Part shown: in pieces, positions 57,476 to 64,000 of the stretch
Numbering within the stretch: position 1 is the first letter of the stretch
Layout of the letters: every line of letters begins with the position of its first letter
Assembly: GCA_021324575.1 (NCBI GenBank)
Contig: JAJPIW010000026.1
Location: forward strand, 1 to 64,000
DNA from: Intrasporangiaceae bacterium
Lineage (GTDB): Bacteria > Actinomycetota > Actinomycetes > Actinomycetales > Dermatophilaceae
Length of the DNA stretch: 64,000 bases
Direction of reading: 5' to 3'
Notes under the pieces: generated by a model
What the model saw: the letters and a program-made list of their open reading frames with translations, nothing else
Databases searched by the model: none
What the model was told of the DNA's origin: nothing
Translations under genes and position numbers: made by a program

Positions 57476-60090
57476 GGCCCTGACACTACGCCGTATGCCG
57501 CGGTGCAGCTCGAGCTCGCCGGCGACACCCCCAACGCGTCGGCGGCTGACCGGGCGCGGCTGCGACCGAGGTTCCAGGCGAGGGCGTCGTCGCTGTCCGC
57601 GGGCGTGCCGGCGCTGACCAGGCACGCCTTGAGCTCGCTCGGCAGGGAGCTGCCCGCGATGGTCGGGACGGCATCAGCGCCCAGCTGGGCGAGGTATATG
57701 GCGTCCAGCTTGCCGGTGAGGTGGTAGCGGGCGATGTTCTGCGCGGCGACGAAGCCGTCGGGGTTGAGCAGGCCGAAGCCGAGGGTGAACGCGGCACCAC
57801 TCGCCACCGCCGCGCGCGGCAGCCAGGAGGCCCGCTCGACCAGGACGGCCGCGAGGACGCACGCCACGAGCAGACCGAGCCAGAGCTCGAAGCCGTCGAC
57901 GAACAGCCGCAGCGTGGTCCAGCCGTAGGCGGACTGGTAGAGCGACATCCGGTGCAGTGCCGAGGCGACGACACAGAGGGTGAGGACGCAGAGCACCGCG
58001 GTCATCGCCCTGAGCGCGAACCGGTCCCGAGACATTTCGACCGATGCCTTGCGACGGACGAGCGCGACAACGGCGAGGGTGAGCACCGTGACGACGGTGA
58101 GCTGCCCGAACCCCTGGTGCACGTAGTCGGCATACGTCAGACCGGTCGTCCGCTGCACGTAGTCGTGACCGCCGAAGAGGGCGACGCCCTGCGCGGCGAG
58201 GAACGCGGCATACGTCGCGATGACGAGCCCGAGCGGTACCTGCCACTCCCAGGCCTGCGCGGTCCGGCGGCCAGCCGGGAGACCGAGGTCGTCGACGGTC
58301 GGCGGGTTGAGGGCGAGGTAGCAGCCGGCCAGGGTGATGCCGCCGGCGAGGACGAGGACGAAGGTCCGGAGGGTCAGGCTGCTCCACGCGAGATCGGGCA
58401 CGAGGCGCTGCGCCCACGCCCCGAGCAGGGCATCCGCCGAGGCGAAGAGCCCGCCGAAGAGGACGAGCGCGACCAGTGAGATCGCGGCCGTCCGGATGAC
58501 CGGCCAGAGCAGGCGCTGGCTCGTCATCGCACCGAGAGTGCGGCCGAGGAGTGGCAGTCCGCGCATGCCGGAGAAGACCCACGCGACCCCACTGGCGACC
58601 ATTCCCGCAAGGGTGCGTGCGCCGGTCAGGGCGACCGCTGCGACCGCGGCCGCGGTGGCGACCGACAGGATGGCCACAGCGGGTCGGTCGCGCAGCACGA
58701 CGACCAGGCCGAGAGCGACGCAGGTGACCACACTCCCCAGCGTCCACAGGCTGCGGCGGGTCGGTGATGCGTGCCAGATGGTCGCGCCAGCCAGGAGGAG
58801 GACGGCCAGCACGCCGACACCGAGGTTGCGGTAGGGCAGGACGACCGCGCCGACGACCCCGACCGCCAGGGCCGACCAGACGTAGCGCGGCTGCGGGGCC
58901 GGGTCGCGCTCGGGCCAGCGCTCCGCGAACAGCGGCTCGATGACTGGCGGTGCCGGGGGCAGGCTGCCGTATGCCGTGCGCGCGGCAGGGCTCGTCGGCG
59001 GGGGTTCCGCTGTGGTTGCCGATGTCCTTGTGGCAGAGCCTGGTTCAGCTGGCTGGGAAGGCGTCATGATGGGCTCCTTGCGGGTCGGTGGCTGAACGGG
59101 GAGGACGGCGCGGATGGTCGCGCCGGGATGGTCGGCATCGGTCGGGACGGCCGAGATCCGGCCGCCGTGCAGGTCGCAGACCCAGGCGGCGATGGCGAGG
59201 CCGAGGCCGGTCCCGCCGGAGGTGTCGTCGCCGGTCCCGAACCGGCTGAACAGACGGTCGGTGGCGCCGGCGGGCAGACCCGGGCCGTCGTCGGACACCT
59301 GGAGGAACCAGCGCTCCCCCTCGTCGCGGCCGGCCGTCACGCGGACCTCACCGCCGGTCGGGCTGTGCCGGATGGCGTTGTCGAGCAGGTTGGCGACCAC
59401 CTGGGAGAGGCGGTCCGGGTCACCGACGACCCGGAGGTCAGACGGCTCGACGTCGACCGTGAAATTGACGTCCCGGCCCTGCAGGCGGCCCTCGGCCACG
59501 GACTCCTCCAACATTGCCCGGACGCCCAGAACCGTTGTCCGCAAAGCGGTCTGGCCACCGTCGATGCGGGAGAGGTCGAGCAGGTCACGGACGAGAGCGC
59601 CGAGGCGCTCGGACTGGACGAGCGCCGATCGTAGAGTCGCCTCGTCCGGCTGGACGACCCCGTCGGCGAGGTTCTCCAGGAGCGCCTGCTGGGCCGCGAG
59701 CGGTGTCCGGAGCTCATGGGAGACGGTGGCGACGAGCTCGCGGCGCTGGCGGTCCACTGCGGCGAGCTGCGCGGCCATCGTCGTGAACGAGCGCGCCAGC
59801 AGGCCGACCTCGTCGTTCGAGGTCGTCGTGACGGGCACCGTGTGGTCGCCCGCGGCCAGCCGGCTCGCGGCATACGTCATCTCCCGCAACGGCGCGGTCA
59901 TCCCCCGGGCCAGCCACTGGGTGACCCCGAGGGCGGCCGCGATGGTCACCGGAAGACTGAGCCACAACGGCACCCGAGCCTGCTGGCCGATGCCGACGAC
60001 GAGGGCCGCCGCGATCACGGAGAGGCCGACGAGCAGGCCGAGCTTGACCTTGATCGAGGTGACCTGGTCGAGCGGTCGGTCAGGGTTCAC
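57472..60090 (-). CDS. Sensor histidine kinase in frame with a DUF4153/DUF4173 membrane protein
   Basis: From GTG 60090 a single open frame of 872 codons encodes two TM helices, a HAMP region, the H box VSHELRTPL (His125), an ATPase domain with NLLDNAIRHSP, DDGPGLP and GTGLGLAIAAW, and then without a stop a membrane protein with about ten helices of the DUF4153/DUF4173 type. The kinase should end around residue 335; the next part starts with ATG at 59067 (residue 342) preceded by AAGGAG. The two could be one fused product or two products from an overlapping reading frame. It overlaps the response regulator stop (GTGA). Confidence 0.85.
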   Translation of the reverse strand: MNPDRPLDQVTSIKVKLGLLVGLSVIAAALVVGIGQQARVPLWLSLPVTIAAALGVTQWLARGMTAPLREMTYAASRLAAGDHTVPVTTTSNDEVGLLARSFTTMAAQLAAVDRQRRELVATVSHELRTPLAAQQALLENLADGVVQPDEATLRSALVQSERLGALVRDLLDLSRIDGGQTALRTTVLGVRAMLEESVAEGRLQGRDVNFTVDVEPSDLRVVGDPDRLSQVVANLLDNAIRHSPTGGEVRVTAGRDEGERWFLQVSDDGPGLPAGATDRLFSRFGTGDDTSGGTGLGLAIAAWVCDLHGGRISAVPTDADHPGATIRAVLPVQPPTRKEPIMTPSQPAEPGSATRTSATTAEPPPTSPAARTAYGSLPPAPPVIEPLFAERWPERDPAPQPRYVWSALAVGVVGAVVLPYRNLGVGVLAVLLLAGATIWHASPTRRSLWTLGSVVTCVALGLVVVLRDRPAVAILSVATAAAVAAVALTGARTLAGMVASGVAWVFSGMRGLPLLGRTLGAMTSQRLLWPVIRTAAISLVALVLFGGLFASADALLGAWAQRLVPDLAWSSLTLRTFVLVLAGGITLAGCYLALNPPTVDDLGLPAGRRTAQAWEWQVPLGLVIATYAAFLAAQGVALFGGHDYVQRTTGLTYADYVHQGFGQLTVVTVLTLAVVALVRRKASVEMSRDRFALRAMTAVLCVLTLCVVASALHRMSLYQSAYGWTTLRLFVDGFELWLGLLVACVLAAVLVERASWLPRAAVASGAAFTLGFGLLNPDGFVAAQNIARYHLTGKLDAIYLAQLGADAVPTIAGSSLPSELKACLVSAGTPADSDDALAWNLGRSRARSAADALGVSPASSSCTAAYGVVSGP
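59065..59079 (-). other. Internal ribosome site and ATG for the DUF4153/4173 part
   Basis: On the minus strand the bases AAGGAG are followed after CCCATC by ATG (59067). The spacing is ideal. Initiation here would give a separate 531-residue membrane protein ending at 57472, with the kinase read-through as a minor product. Confidence 0.6.
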
Positions 60091-60791
60091 GCGACGGCCT
60101 CCAGGGCGTAGCCGACGCCGTGGACGGTCCGGATCCGGTCGGCGCCGACCTTGGCGCGCAGGGCTTTGACGTGGCTGTCGAGGGTCCGCGTGCCGAGGCT
60201 GTCGGTCCAGCCCCAGACCTCCTGGAGGATCGCCTCGCGGCGCAGGACGACGCCCGGCTGGGTCGCGAGGAGGGCCAGCAGGTCGAACTCGGTGGGCGTG
60301 AGGTGGACCTCGACCCCGCCGGTCTCGACGCGGCGGCCGGCCCGGTCCAGGGTGAGGCCCCCGATGTGGAGGGCCGGCTCGGTCGACCCGGCCGCGGCCA
60401 GCTGCTGAGCTCGCTCGACCCGGCGCAGGAGCGCGCGGATCCGGGCGACGACCTCGCGCATCCGGAACGGCTTGGTGAGGTAGTCGTCGGCCCCGACGCC
60501 CAGCCCGACGAGGATGTCGGTCTCCTCGTCGCGGGCGGTGACCATGAGGACCGGGACCGGTCGGTCGGCCTGGATCCTGCGGCATACCTCCAGCCCGTCG
60601 AAGCCGGGGAGCATCACGTCAAGCACGACCAGGTCGGGGCGGTAGGTCTCGTATGCCGCGACCGCACCCGGCCCGTCCCAGGCCTGGTGCACCGAGAAGC
60701 CCTCTGCGACAAGGCGATCGGCCAACGCCTGGTTGATCGTCGGCTCGTCCTCGACGACGAGGAGGACGGGGCGCTGCGTTCCTTCGGGCAT
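60087..60791 (-). CDS. OmpR/PhoB-family response regulator
   Basis: The 234-residue protein has receiver Asp58 in LVVLDVMLPG, Lys107 in LTKPFR and a C-terminal winged helix (LTPTEFDLLALLATQ, RTLDSHVKALRAKVGADRIRTVHGVGYAL). Its cognate kinase follows with GTGA overlap. ATG at 60791; ribosome site weak. Confidence 0.92.
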   Translation of the reverse strand: MPEGTQRPVLLVVEDEPTINQALADRLVAEGFSVHQAWDGPGAVAAYETYRPDLVVLDVMLPGFDGLEVCRRIQADRPVPVLMVTARDEETDILVGLGVGADDYLTKPFRMREVVARIRALLRRVERAQQLAAAGSTEPALHIGGLTLDRAGRRVETGGVEVHLTPTEFDLLALLATQPGVVLRREAILQEVWGWTDSLGTRTLDSHVKALRAKVGADRIRTVHGVGYALEAVA

Positions 60792-60912
60792 GGCATCGAC
60801 CCTAGGTGGCCGGGGCTGAATGCCTCGGGTGGTCGATGTGGAGATTCCCTGCAGATCCCCCCGGCCGCGCTGCCGCGCCGTCACCCCCGCCCGGCCCCGC
60901 CCCGCCCGTGAT

Positions 60913-60960
60913 GGTTGCGTCTGCGGATGTGAGGGCTCCAGCGCCCAGATCCGCAGACGC
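60913..60960 (-). terminator. 14-bp hairpin between VOC and response-regulator genes
   Basis: TTGCGTCTGCGGAT (60913-60926) and ATCCGCAGACGCAA (60947-60960) are exact complements with a 20-base loop. It lies after the VOC stop at 60983 on the minus strand; no U-tract. Confidence 0.6.
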
Positions 60961-60982
60961 AAGGGACTCGGCGGTCGCTGGG

Positions 60983-61414
60983 CTACTCGGCGCCGAAACG
61001 GCCGCGCGCCTCGACCGGGATGAGCGGCCTGTCGGCGCGCACCTTGAGCTGCTGCACCGCCCAGCTGTTTCCGTCGGGGTCGGCGAACCCGAAGAAGGTG
61101 CCACCGTCCCGCTCGTCGAAGACGGTGACCTCGCTGCACTCGACGCCCCGCTCGACGAGCTCGGCGCGCGCGGCCTCGGCGTCGGCGACGACGAGCTGGA
61201 CGCCGTGCAGGCTGCCGGGGGCCATGGCGTTCTGGCTGGGCAGGCTGCCGATGACGATCGAGCACCCGGAGCCGCGCGGGGTGAGCTGCGCGACGTCCAT
61301 AAACTCGTTCGTCGTGCGGTGGTCGAGGTCGAAGCCGACCTGGTCGCGATAGAAGGCGATGCTCGCGTCCAGGTCACTGGCGGGGACGATGACGACTTCG
61401 AGGGTCCAGTCCAT
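60983..61414 (-). CDS. VOC (glyoxalase-like) family protein
   Basis: The 143-residue protein has LEVVIVPASDLDASIAFYRDQ and the C-terminal FADPDGNSWAVQQL with a metal-binding Glu in the C-terminal domain. Substrate unknown. It resembles the truncated VOC remnant at 15.3 kb. ATG at 61414. It follows the SRPBCC gene on the same strand by 74 bases. Confidence 0.85.
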   Translation of the reverse strand: MDWTLEVVIVPASDLDASIAFYRDQVGFDLDHRTTNEFMDVAQLTPRGSGCSIVIGSLPSQNAMAPGSLHGVQLVVADAEAARAELVERGVECSEVTVFDERDGGTFFGFADPDGNSWAVQQLKVRADRPLIPVEARGRFGAE

Positions 61415-61488
61415 GTGCTTTGTCTCCTTGCAGGTCAGGCGTTCTCGGGTTGCAGTGGGTGTTGCGCGGGGAGGTCGGGCGTTTGGGG

Positions 61489-61974
61489 TCAGCGGGCGGT
61501 GACGATCTGCTCGAGCCGGTCGTAGCCCTGGGCCATACCGGTTTCCATCCCGCTCTGGACCATGGCGTCGCGGCCCTCGACGGTGCGGCCGACGCTGCGC
61601 CCGCGAAGGCGGGTCCGGCCGTCACCGAGGTCGTCGAACCAGAGGAACTCGATGGCGACCTCGTCCGGCATACCCTCGAACTCGAAGGTCTGGACGGCGA
61701 AGTCGTTGGCGCGCACGGTGTGGAACATGCCGCGGAAGCTGAACGAGCCGTGGTCGGGGGTGTGGTGGGTGTAGCGGTACGTGCCGCCGCTCACGAAGTC
61801 GTACTCGTCGATCTCCATCTCGTAGCCGTCCGGGCCGAGCCACCGCTTGACGACCTCGGGGTCACGGTGGGCCTCGAAGACGGCGGCGACGGGCGCGTCG
61901 AACTCGCGGGTGAAGTCGATCCACGGCACCCCGGCCGGGATGTCGAGGGTGAGGGCGTTGGTCGTGGTGGTCAT
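61489..61974 (-). CDS. SRPBCC (AHSA1-like) domain protein
   Basis: The 161-residue protein has PWIDFTREFDAPVAAVFEAHRDPEVVKRWLGP, the AHSA1 pattern, and FLWFDDLGDGRTRLRGRS. It should bind a hydrophobic ligand. ATG at 61974 overlaps the ArsR stop (ATGA), so the pair is the split form of the fused ArsR-SRPBCC protein at 44.6 kb. Confidence 0.88.
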   Translation of the reverse strand: MTTTTNALTLDIPAGVPWIDFTREFDAPVAAVFEAHRDPEVVKRWLGPDGYEMEIDEYDFVSGGTYRYTHHTPDHGSFSFRGMFHTVRANDFAVQTFEFEGMPDEVAIEFLWFDDLGDGRTRLRGRSVGRTVEGRDAMVQSGMETGMAQGYDRLEQIVTAR

Positions 61975-62333
61975 GGCGTCTGCTCCTTGGGGCTGGTGTC
62001 GCGGGAGGTGCGGGCGAGGACGGCGTCGAGCCGCCGGAACTGGTGCTCGTGGACCAACCGGTAGGAGTCGATCCAGGCGGTGAGGCGCTCGAGGGCGGCC
62101 GGGTCCAGGTGGACCGGTCGGCGCTGGGCGTCGCGGGTGCGCGTGACCAGGCCGGCCTGCTCGAGCACCTGGATGTGCCGGGAGACCGCCTGCTTGGTGA
62201 TCGCGAAGGGGTCGGCCAGCTCGTTGACGGTCGCCGGGCCCCGGGAGAGGCGGGCGATGATCTGCCGCCGCACCGGGTCCGCGAGCGCGGCGAACGCGGC
62301 ATCCAGCCGCTCCTCGTCGCTGCGTTCCGACAT
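61971..62333 (-). CDS. ArsR-family transcriptional regulator
   Basis: The winged-helix protein (about 120 residues) has DAAFAALADPVRRQIIARLS and ITKQAVSRHIQVLEQAGLV. No metal-binding cysteines, so it is not a metal sensor; in this class the neighbour SRPBCC is co-regulated. ATG at 62333; a TTG at 62342 is next to GGAGG and is a possible alternative. Confidence 0.88.
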   Translation of the reverse strand: MSERSDEERLDAAFAALADPVRRQIIARLSRGPATVNELADPFAITKQAVSRHIQVLEQAGLVTRTRDAQRRPVHLDPAALERLTAWIDSYRLVHEHQFRRLDAVLARTSRDTSPKEQTP

Positions 62334-62351
62334 CGTGGTCAACTCCCTCCT

Positions 62352-62373
62352 TGATCAACTGATATGTTGATCA
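62352..62373. promoter_or_regulatory. 22-bp palindromic operator upstream of ArsR-SRPBCC pair
   Basis: TGATCAAC-TGATAT-GTTGATCA is a perfect inverted repeat next to the ribosome site of the arsR gene. It likely is the autoregulation site. Confidence 0.8.
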
Positions 62374-62427
62374 TGCGCGTATGCCGGTGCGCCTGTCAAC
62401 CCCAGAACCTCACCTTTTCGCGTGACT

Positions 62428-62493
62428 ATCTGACCCAATTGTTCCGGTAGTCACGGGGGCAGGCCCGTGACTACCGGAACAATTGGGTCAGAT
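62428..62493. repeat. 30-bp perfect inverted repeat with 6-base loop
   Basis: Left arm 62428-62457 (starts ATCTGACCCAATTG) and right arm 62464-62493 (ends CAATTGGGTCAGAT) are exact complements around GGCAGG. The right arm contains the stop codon of the WYL gene (62488). Without a U-run, a terminator function is unusual; it may be a mobile palindromic unit or a strong hairpin stabilising the mRNA end. Confidence 0.85.
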
Positions 62494-63462
62494 CGTGACG
62501 GCGGCGAGCGCCAGGCGGGTGGCCCAGCCGGCGAGCGCCTCGCGCACGGCCGGGCTCGCCTCCTCGACGACGACATCGACTCCCAGCGCACCGATGCCGA
62601 AGACGGCCCAGGCCGGCGAGCGAACCTCCATGGCCACCCGGCACGACGCGTCGTCGATCGGGGTGACGGTGCCCCAGCGGCCGATACCCGTCTCGATCAC
62701 CGAGGCGGGCGCGGCGGCTCGGACGACGACCCGGCCGGACTCCTCGTTGCGTGAAAGCCCTTGCCGCACGTAGGTGGCCGCGTCGCCGCCCGGGATCTCG
62801 CGGGGCCGGAACATCGACCTGGTGCCCATCGGCTCACGGAGCCGGTCGAGACGGAACGAGCGCCAGTCCTGCCGGTCGAGGTCGTATGCGACGAGGTACC
62901 ACCGTCGCCCCACCGTGACCAGGCGGTGTGGCTCGACGTGCCGGCGGACGTCCTCGCCGGCCACCTGCCCACCTCTCGCGCGATAGACGAACCGGACCCG
63001 CTCGCTGTCGCGCGCCGCTTGCGCGAGGGCGGCGAGGACCTCGGCCTCCACCTCGGGCGCCTCACCGAACGGGGAGTCGACGGTGACCGAGCGCAGCGCC
63101 TCGGCCCGTCGACGAAGCCGCGGCGGCAGGACCTGGACGACCTTGGCGAGCGCCGACAGCGAGGCGTCGGCGAGCGCCCCACCGGCAGCACCGGCCGAGC
63201 CCCCGAGTGCCACGACCAGGGCGATGGCCTCGTCCTCGTCGACGACGAGCGGGGGCATCGACGCGCCCGCGCCGAGCTGGTAGCCGCCCTCGACTCCCCG
63301 CGAGGACCGGACCGGGTAGCCGAGCTCCCGCAGCCGCTCGACGTCGCGGCGCAGCGTGCGGTCGCTCACCTCGAGCCGGTCGGCGAGCTCGTTGCCCGGC
63401 CAGAACCGATGGGTCTGGAGGAGCGACAGCAGACGCAGGGTCCGAGAGCTGGTGTTGGCCAT
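62488..63462 (-). CDS. WYL-domain (YafY-type) transcriptional regulator
   Basis: The 324-residue protein has an N-terminal HTH_11 domain (RTLRLLSLLQTHRFWPGNELADRLEVSDRTLRRDVERLRELG) and a WYL domain (VEPHRLVTVGRRWYLVAYDLDRQDWRSFRLDRL). WYL proteins sense nucleic acid ligands or small molecules. It is divergent from the DHA2 exporter at 63565 and probably regulates it. ATG at 63462 or 63471. Confidence 0.9.
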   Translation of the reverse strand: MANTSSRTLRLLSLLQTHRFWPGNELADRLEVSDRTLRRDVERLRELGYPVRSSRGVEGGYQLGAGASMPPLVVDEDEAIALVVALGGSAGAAGGALADASLSALAKVVQVLPPRLRRRAEALRSVTVDSPFGEAPEVEAEVLAALAQAARDSERVRFVYRARGGQVAGEDVRRHVEPHRLVTVGRRWYLVAYDLDRQDWRSFRLDRLREPMGTRSMFRPREIPGGDAATYVRQGLSRNEESGRVVVRAAAPASVIETGIGRWGTVTPIDDASCRVAMEVRSPAWAVFGIGALGVDVVVEEASPAVREALAGWATRLALAAVTI

Positions 63463-63564
63463 GCAGCCCATCTTGCTCGGAATAGCGGTCAGAAAGTGTC
63501 CGGAACGGTTCCTAGCGTGGGTCAGGTCAGGGAAATCCCCACGAGACCTCGCCAAGGAGACCTC

Positions 63565-64000
63565 ATGAGCACCACCGCTCCCGCTCGGCCCGATCCGGTC
63601 GAGACCCACGTACCTCATCCAGACCTCAGCAACGCCACCTCCGCCGACCCCACAACCGTCGCCCTCGGCCCGCTCCCCGTCGGCCGGGCTCGCACCGCGG
63701 CACTGATCTCGCTCTTCCTCGCCTCGTCGATGGAGCTGCTCGATGTCAGCATCGTCAACGTCTCACTCCCGACGATCGAGAAGGGACTGCACGCCTCGGC
63801 GACCCAGCTGCAGTGGATGATCGCGGCATACCCGCTCGCCTTTGCCATCGCCCTGATCACCGGGTCCCGACTCGGTGACCGGTTCGGGCGCAAGCGGCTG
63901 TTCGTCATCGGACTCATCGCTTTCACCCTCATGTCGGCGGCGTGCGGCTTCGCGCCGACGGCCGGCGCGCTCGTCGCCTTCCGCGCGCTGCAGGGGCTGG
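63565..64000 (+). CDS. DHA2-family MFS exporter, 5' part (runs off the window)
   Basis: The first 145 codons encode SSMELLDVSIVNVSLPTIEKGL, the DHA2 helix-1 motif, and GSRLGDRFGRKRLFV, motif A. It is divergent from the WYL regulator, with GGAAC-G-GTTCC at 63502-63512 between. ATG at 63565 follows AAGGAGA. Incomplete at 3'. Confidence 0.88.
   Translation, partial: MSTTAPARPDPVETHVPHPDLSNATSADPTTVALGPLPVGRARTAALISLFLASSMELLDVSIVNVSLPTIEKGLHASATQLQWMIAAYPLAFAIALITGSRLGDRFGRKRLFVIGLIAFTLMSAACGFAPTAGALVAFRALQGL

Larger units (their letters stand above)
859..63832. repeat. Highly iterated octamer GTATGCCG / CGGCATAC
   Basis: By eye I find about 95 copies of GTATGCC or its complement GGCATAC; almost all extend to GTATGCCG and most to CGTATGCCG. 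About 45 read GTATGCC on the plus strand and about 50 read GGCATAC. Examples: 859, 979, 1489, 5143, 7304, 12236, 16769, 25741, 31285, 38052, 42767, 46441, 51607, 58129, 60651 and 63826. Inside genes it is read in several frames: Tyr-Ala, Ala-Tyr, Arg-Met-Pro, Val-Cys-Arg and Gly-Ile-Arg, the last with the rare ATA codon. That spread argues for selection on DNA rather than on protein. No copy was seen between about 19.33 and 24.30 kb. The biological role is unknown. Confidence 0.9.

Noticed and set aside
1-64000. tRNA, rRNA, origin or integrase-associated attachment site
   Set aside because: I looked for cloverleaf ends, rRNA motifs, DnaA boxes and integrases, and found none I could support.

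Overview
The window is very GC-rich (about 70% by eye), gene-dense DNA with GC-ending codons, GTG and TTG starts, and many 4-base ATGA/GTGA gene overlaps. The gene content (DUF222/13E12 remnant, LLM-type flavin oxidoreductase, WYL regulator, mycolic-acid-free actinobacterial style operons, DUF2231, alpha-hydroxy-acid oxidase, LtrA pair) points to a chromosomal segment of an actinobacterium, most likely a micrococcal (Intrasporangiaceae-like) one. The assignment is inference from gene style; no rRNA or other phylogenetic marker is present.

Layout. 0-6.1 kb: a cut-off secreted/membrane protein, an LtrA protein, then a tight minus-strand operon phosphatase - kinase-like APH - short-chain dehydrogenase - acyl-CoA dehydrogenase, divergent from a TetR regulator across a perfect 23-bp palindrome. 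6.2-11.3 kb: MFS exporter, zinc-ribbon membrane protein and a compact arsenic locus (ArsR divergent from a Cys-tailed flavoprotein, an aquaporin and ArsC arsenate reductase) with two matching operator sites. 11.3-19.8 kb: nadE, Y-family polymerase, a VapBC-type toxin-antitoxin pair, a molybdopterin oxidoreductase, crotonase and an NlpC/P60 hydrolase. 19.8-22.4 kb: an atypical, less GC-biased tract with orphan genes and a MazEF-like pair. 22.4-32.5 kb: VOC and GyrI-like proteins, a SWIM/SNF2 helicase, aldo-keto reductases, DUF2236 protein, thioredoxin, ClC channel. 32.5-42.5 kb: HAD hydrolase, PIN remnant, glutathione peroxidase, Ogt, a Baeyer-Villiger type monooxygenase, DUF222 remnant, second LtrA, APC permease, and a TPR plus LLM-hemerythrin fusion pair. 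42.8-64 kb: two DHA2 exporters, ArsR/SRPBCC genes both fused and split, PCD-VOC fusion, PIG-L deacetylase, a frameshifted phosphoesterase, an ATP-grasp/transglutaminase operon, LysR, EamA, pirin, a two-component operon whose kinase runs without a stop into a DUF4153/4173 membrane protein, and a WYL regulator.

The most striking global signal is not a gene. The non-palindromic octamer GTATGCCG (complement CGGCATAC, usually with an outer C/G) occurs about 95 times by eye count (roughly 2 expected from base composition), in both orientations almost equally, inside genes in all reading frames and between genes. It is tandemly triplicated at one intergenic spot, sits as an inverted pair around a terminator at another, and is missing from one 5-kb stretch that contains the atypical tract. 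It behaves like a genome-wide DNA-level signal such as an uptake or highly iterated sequence.
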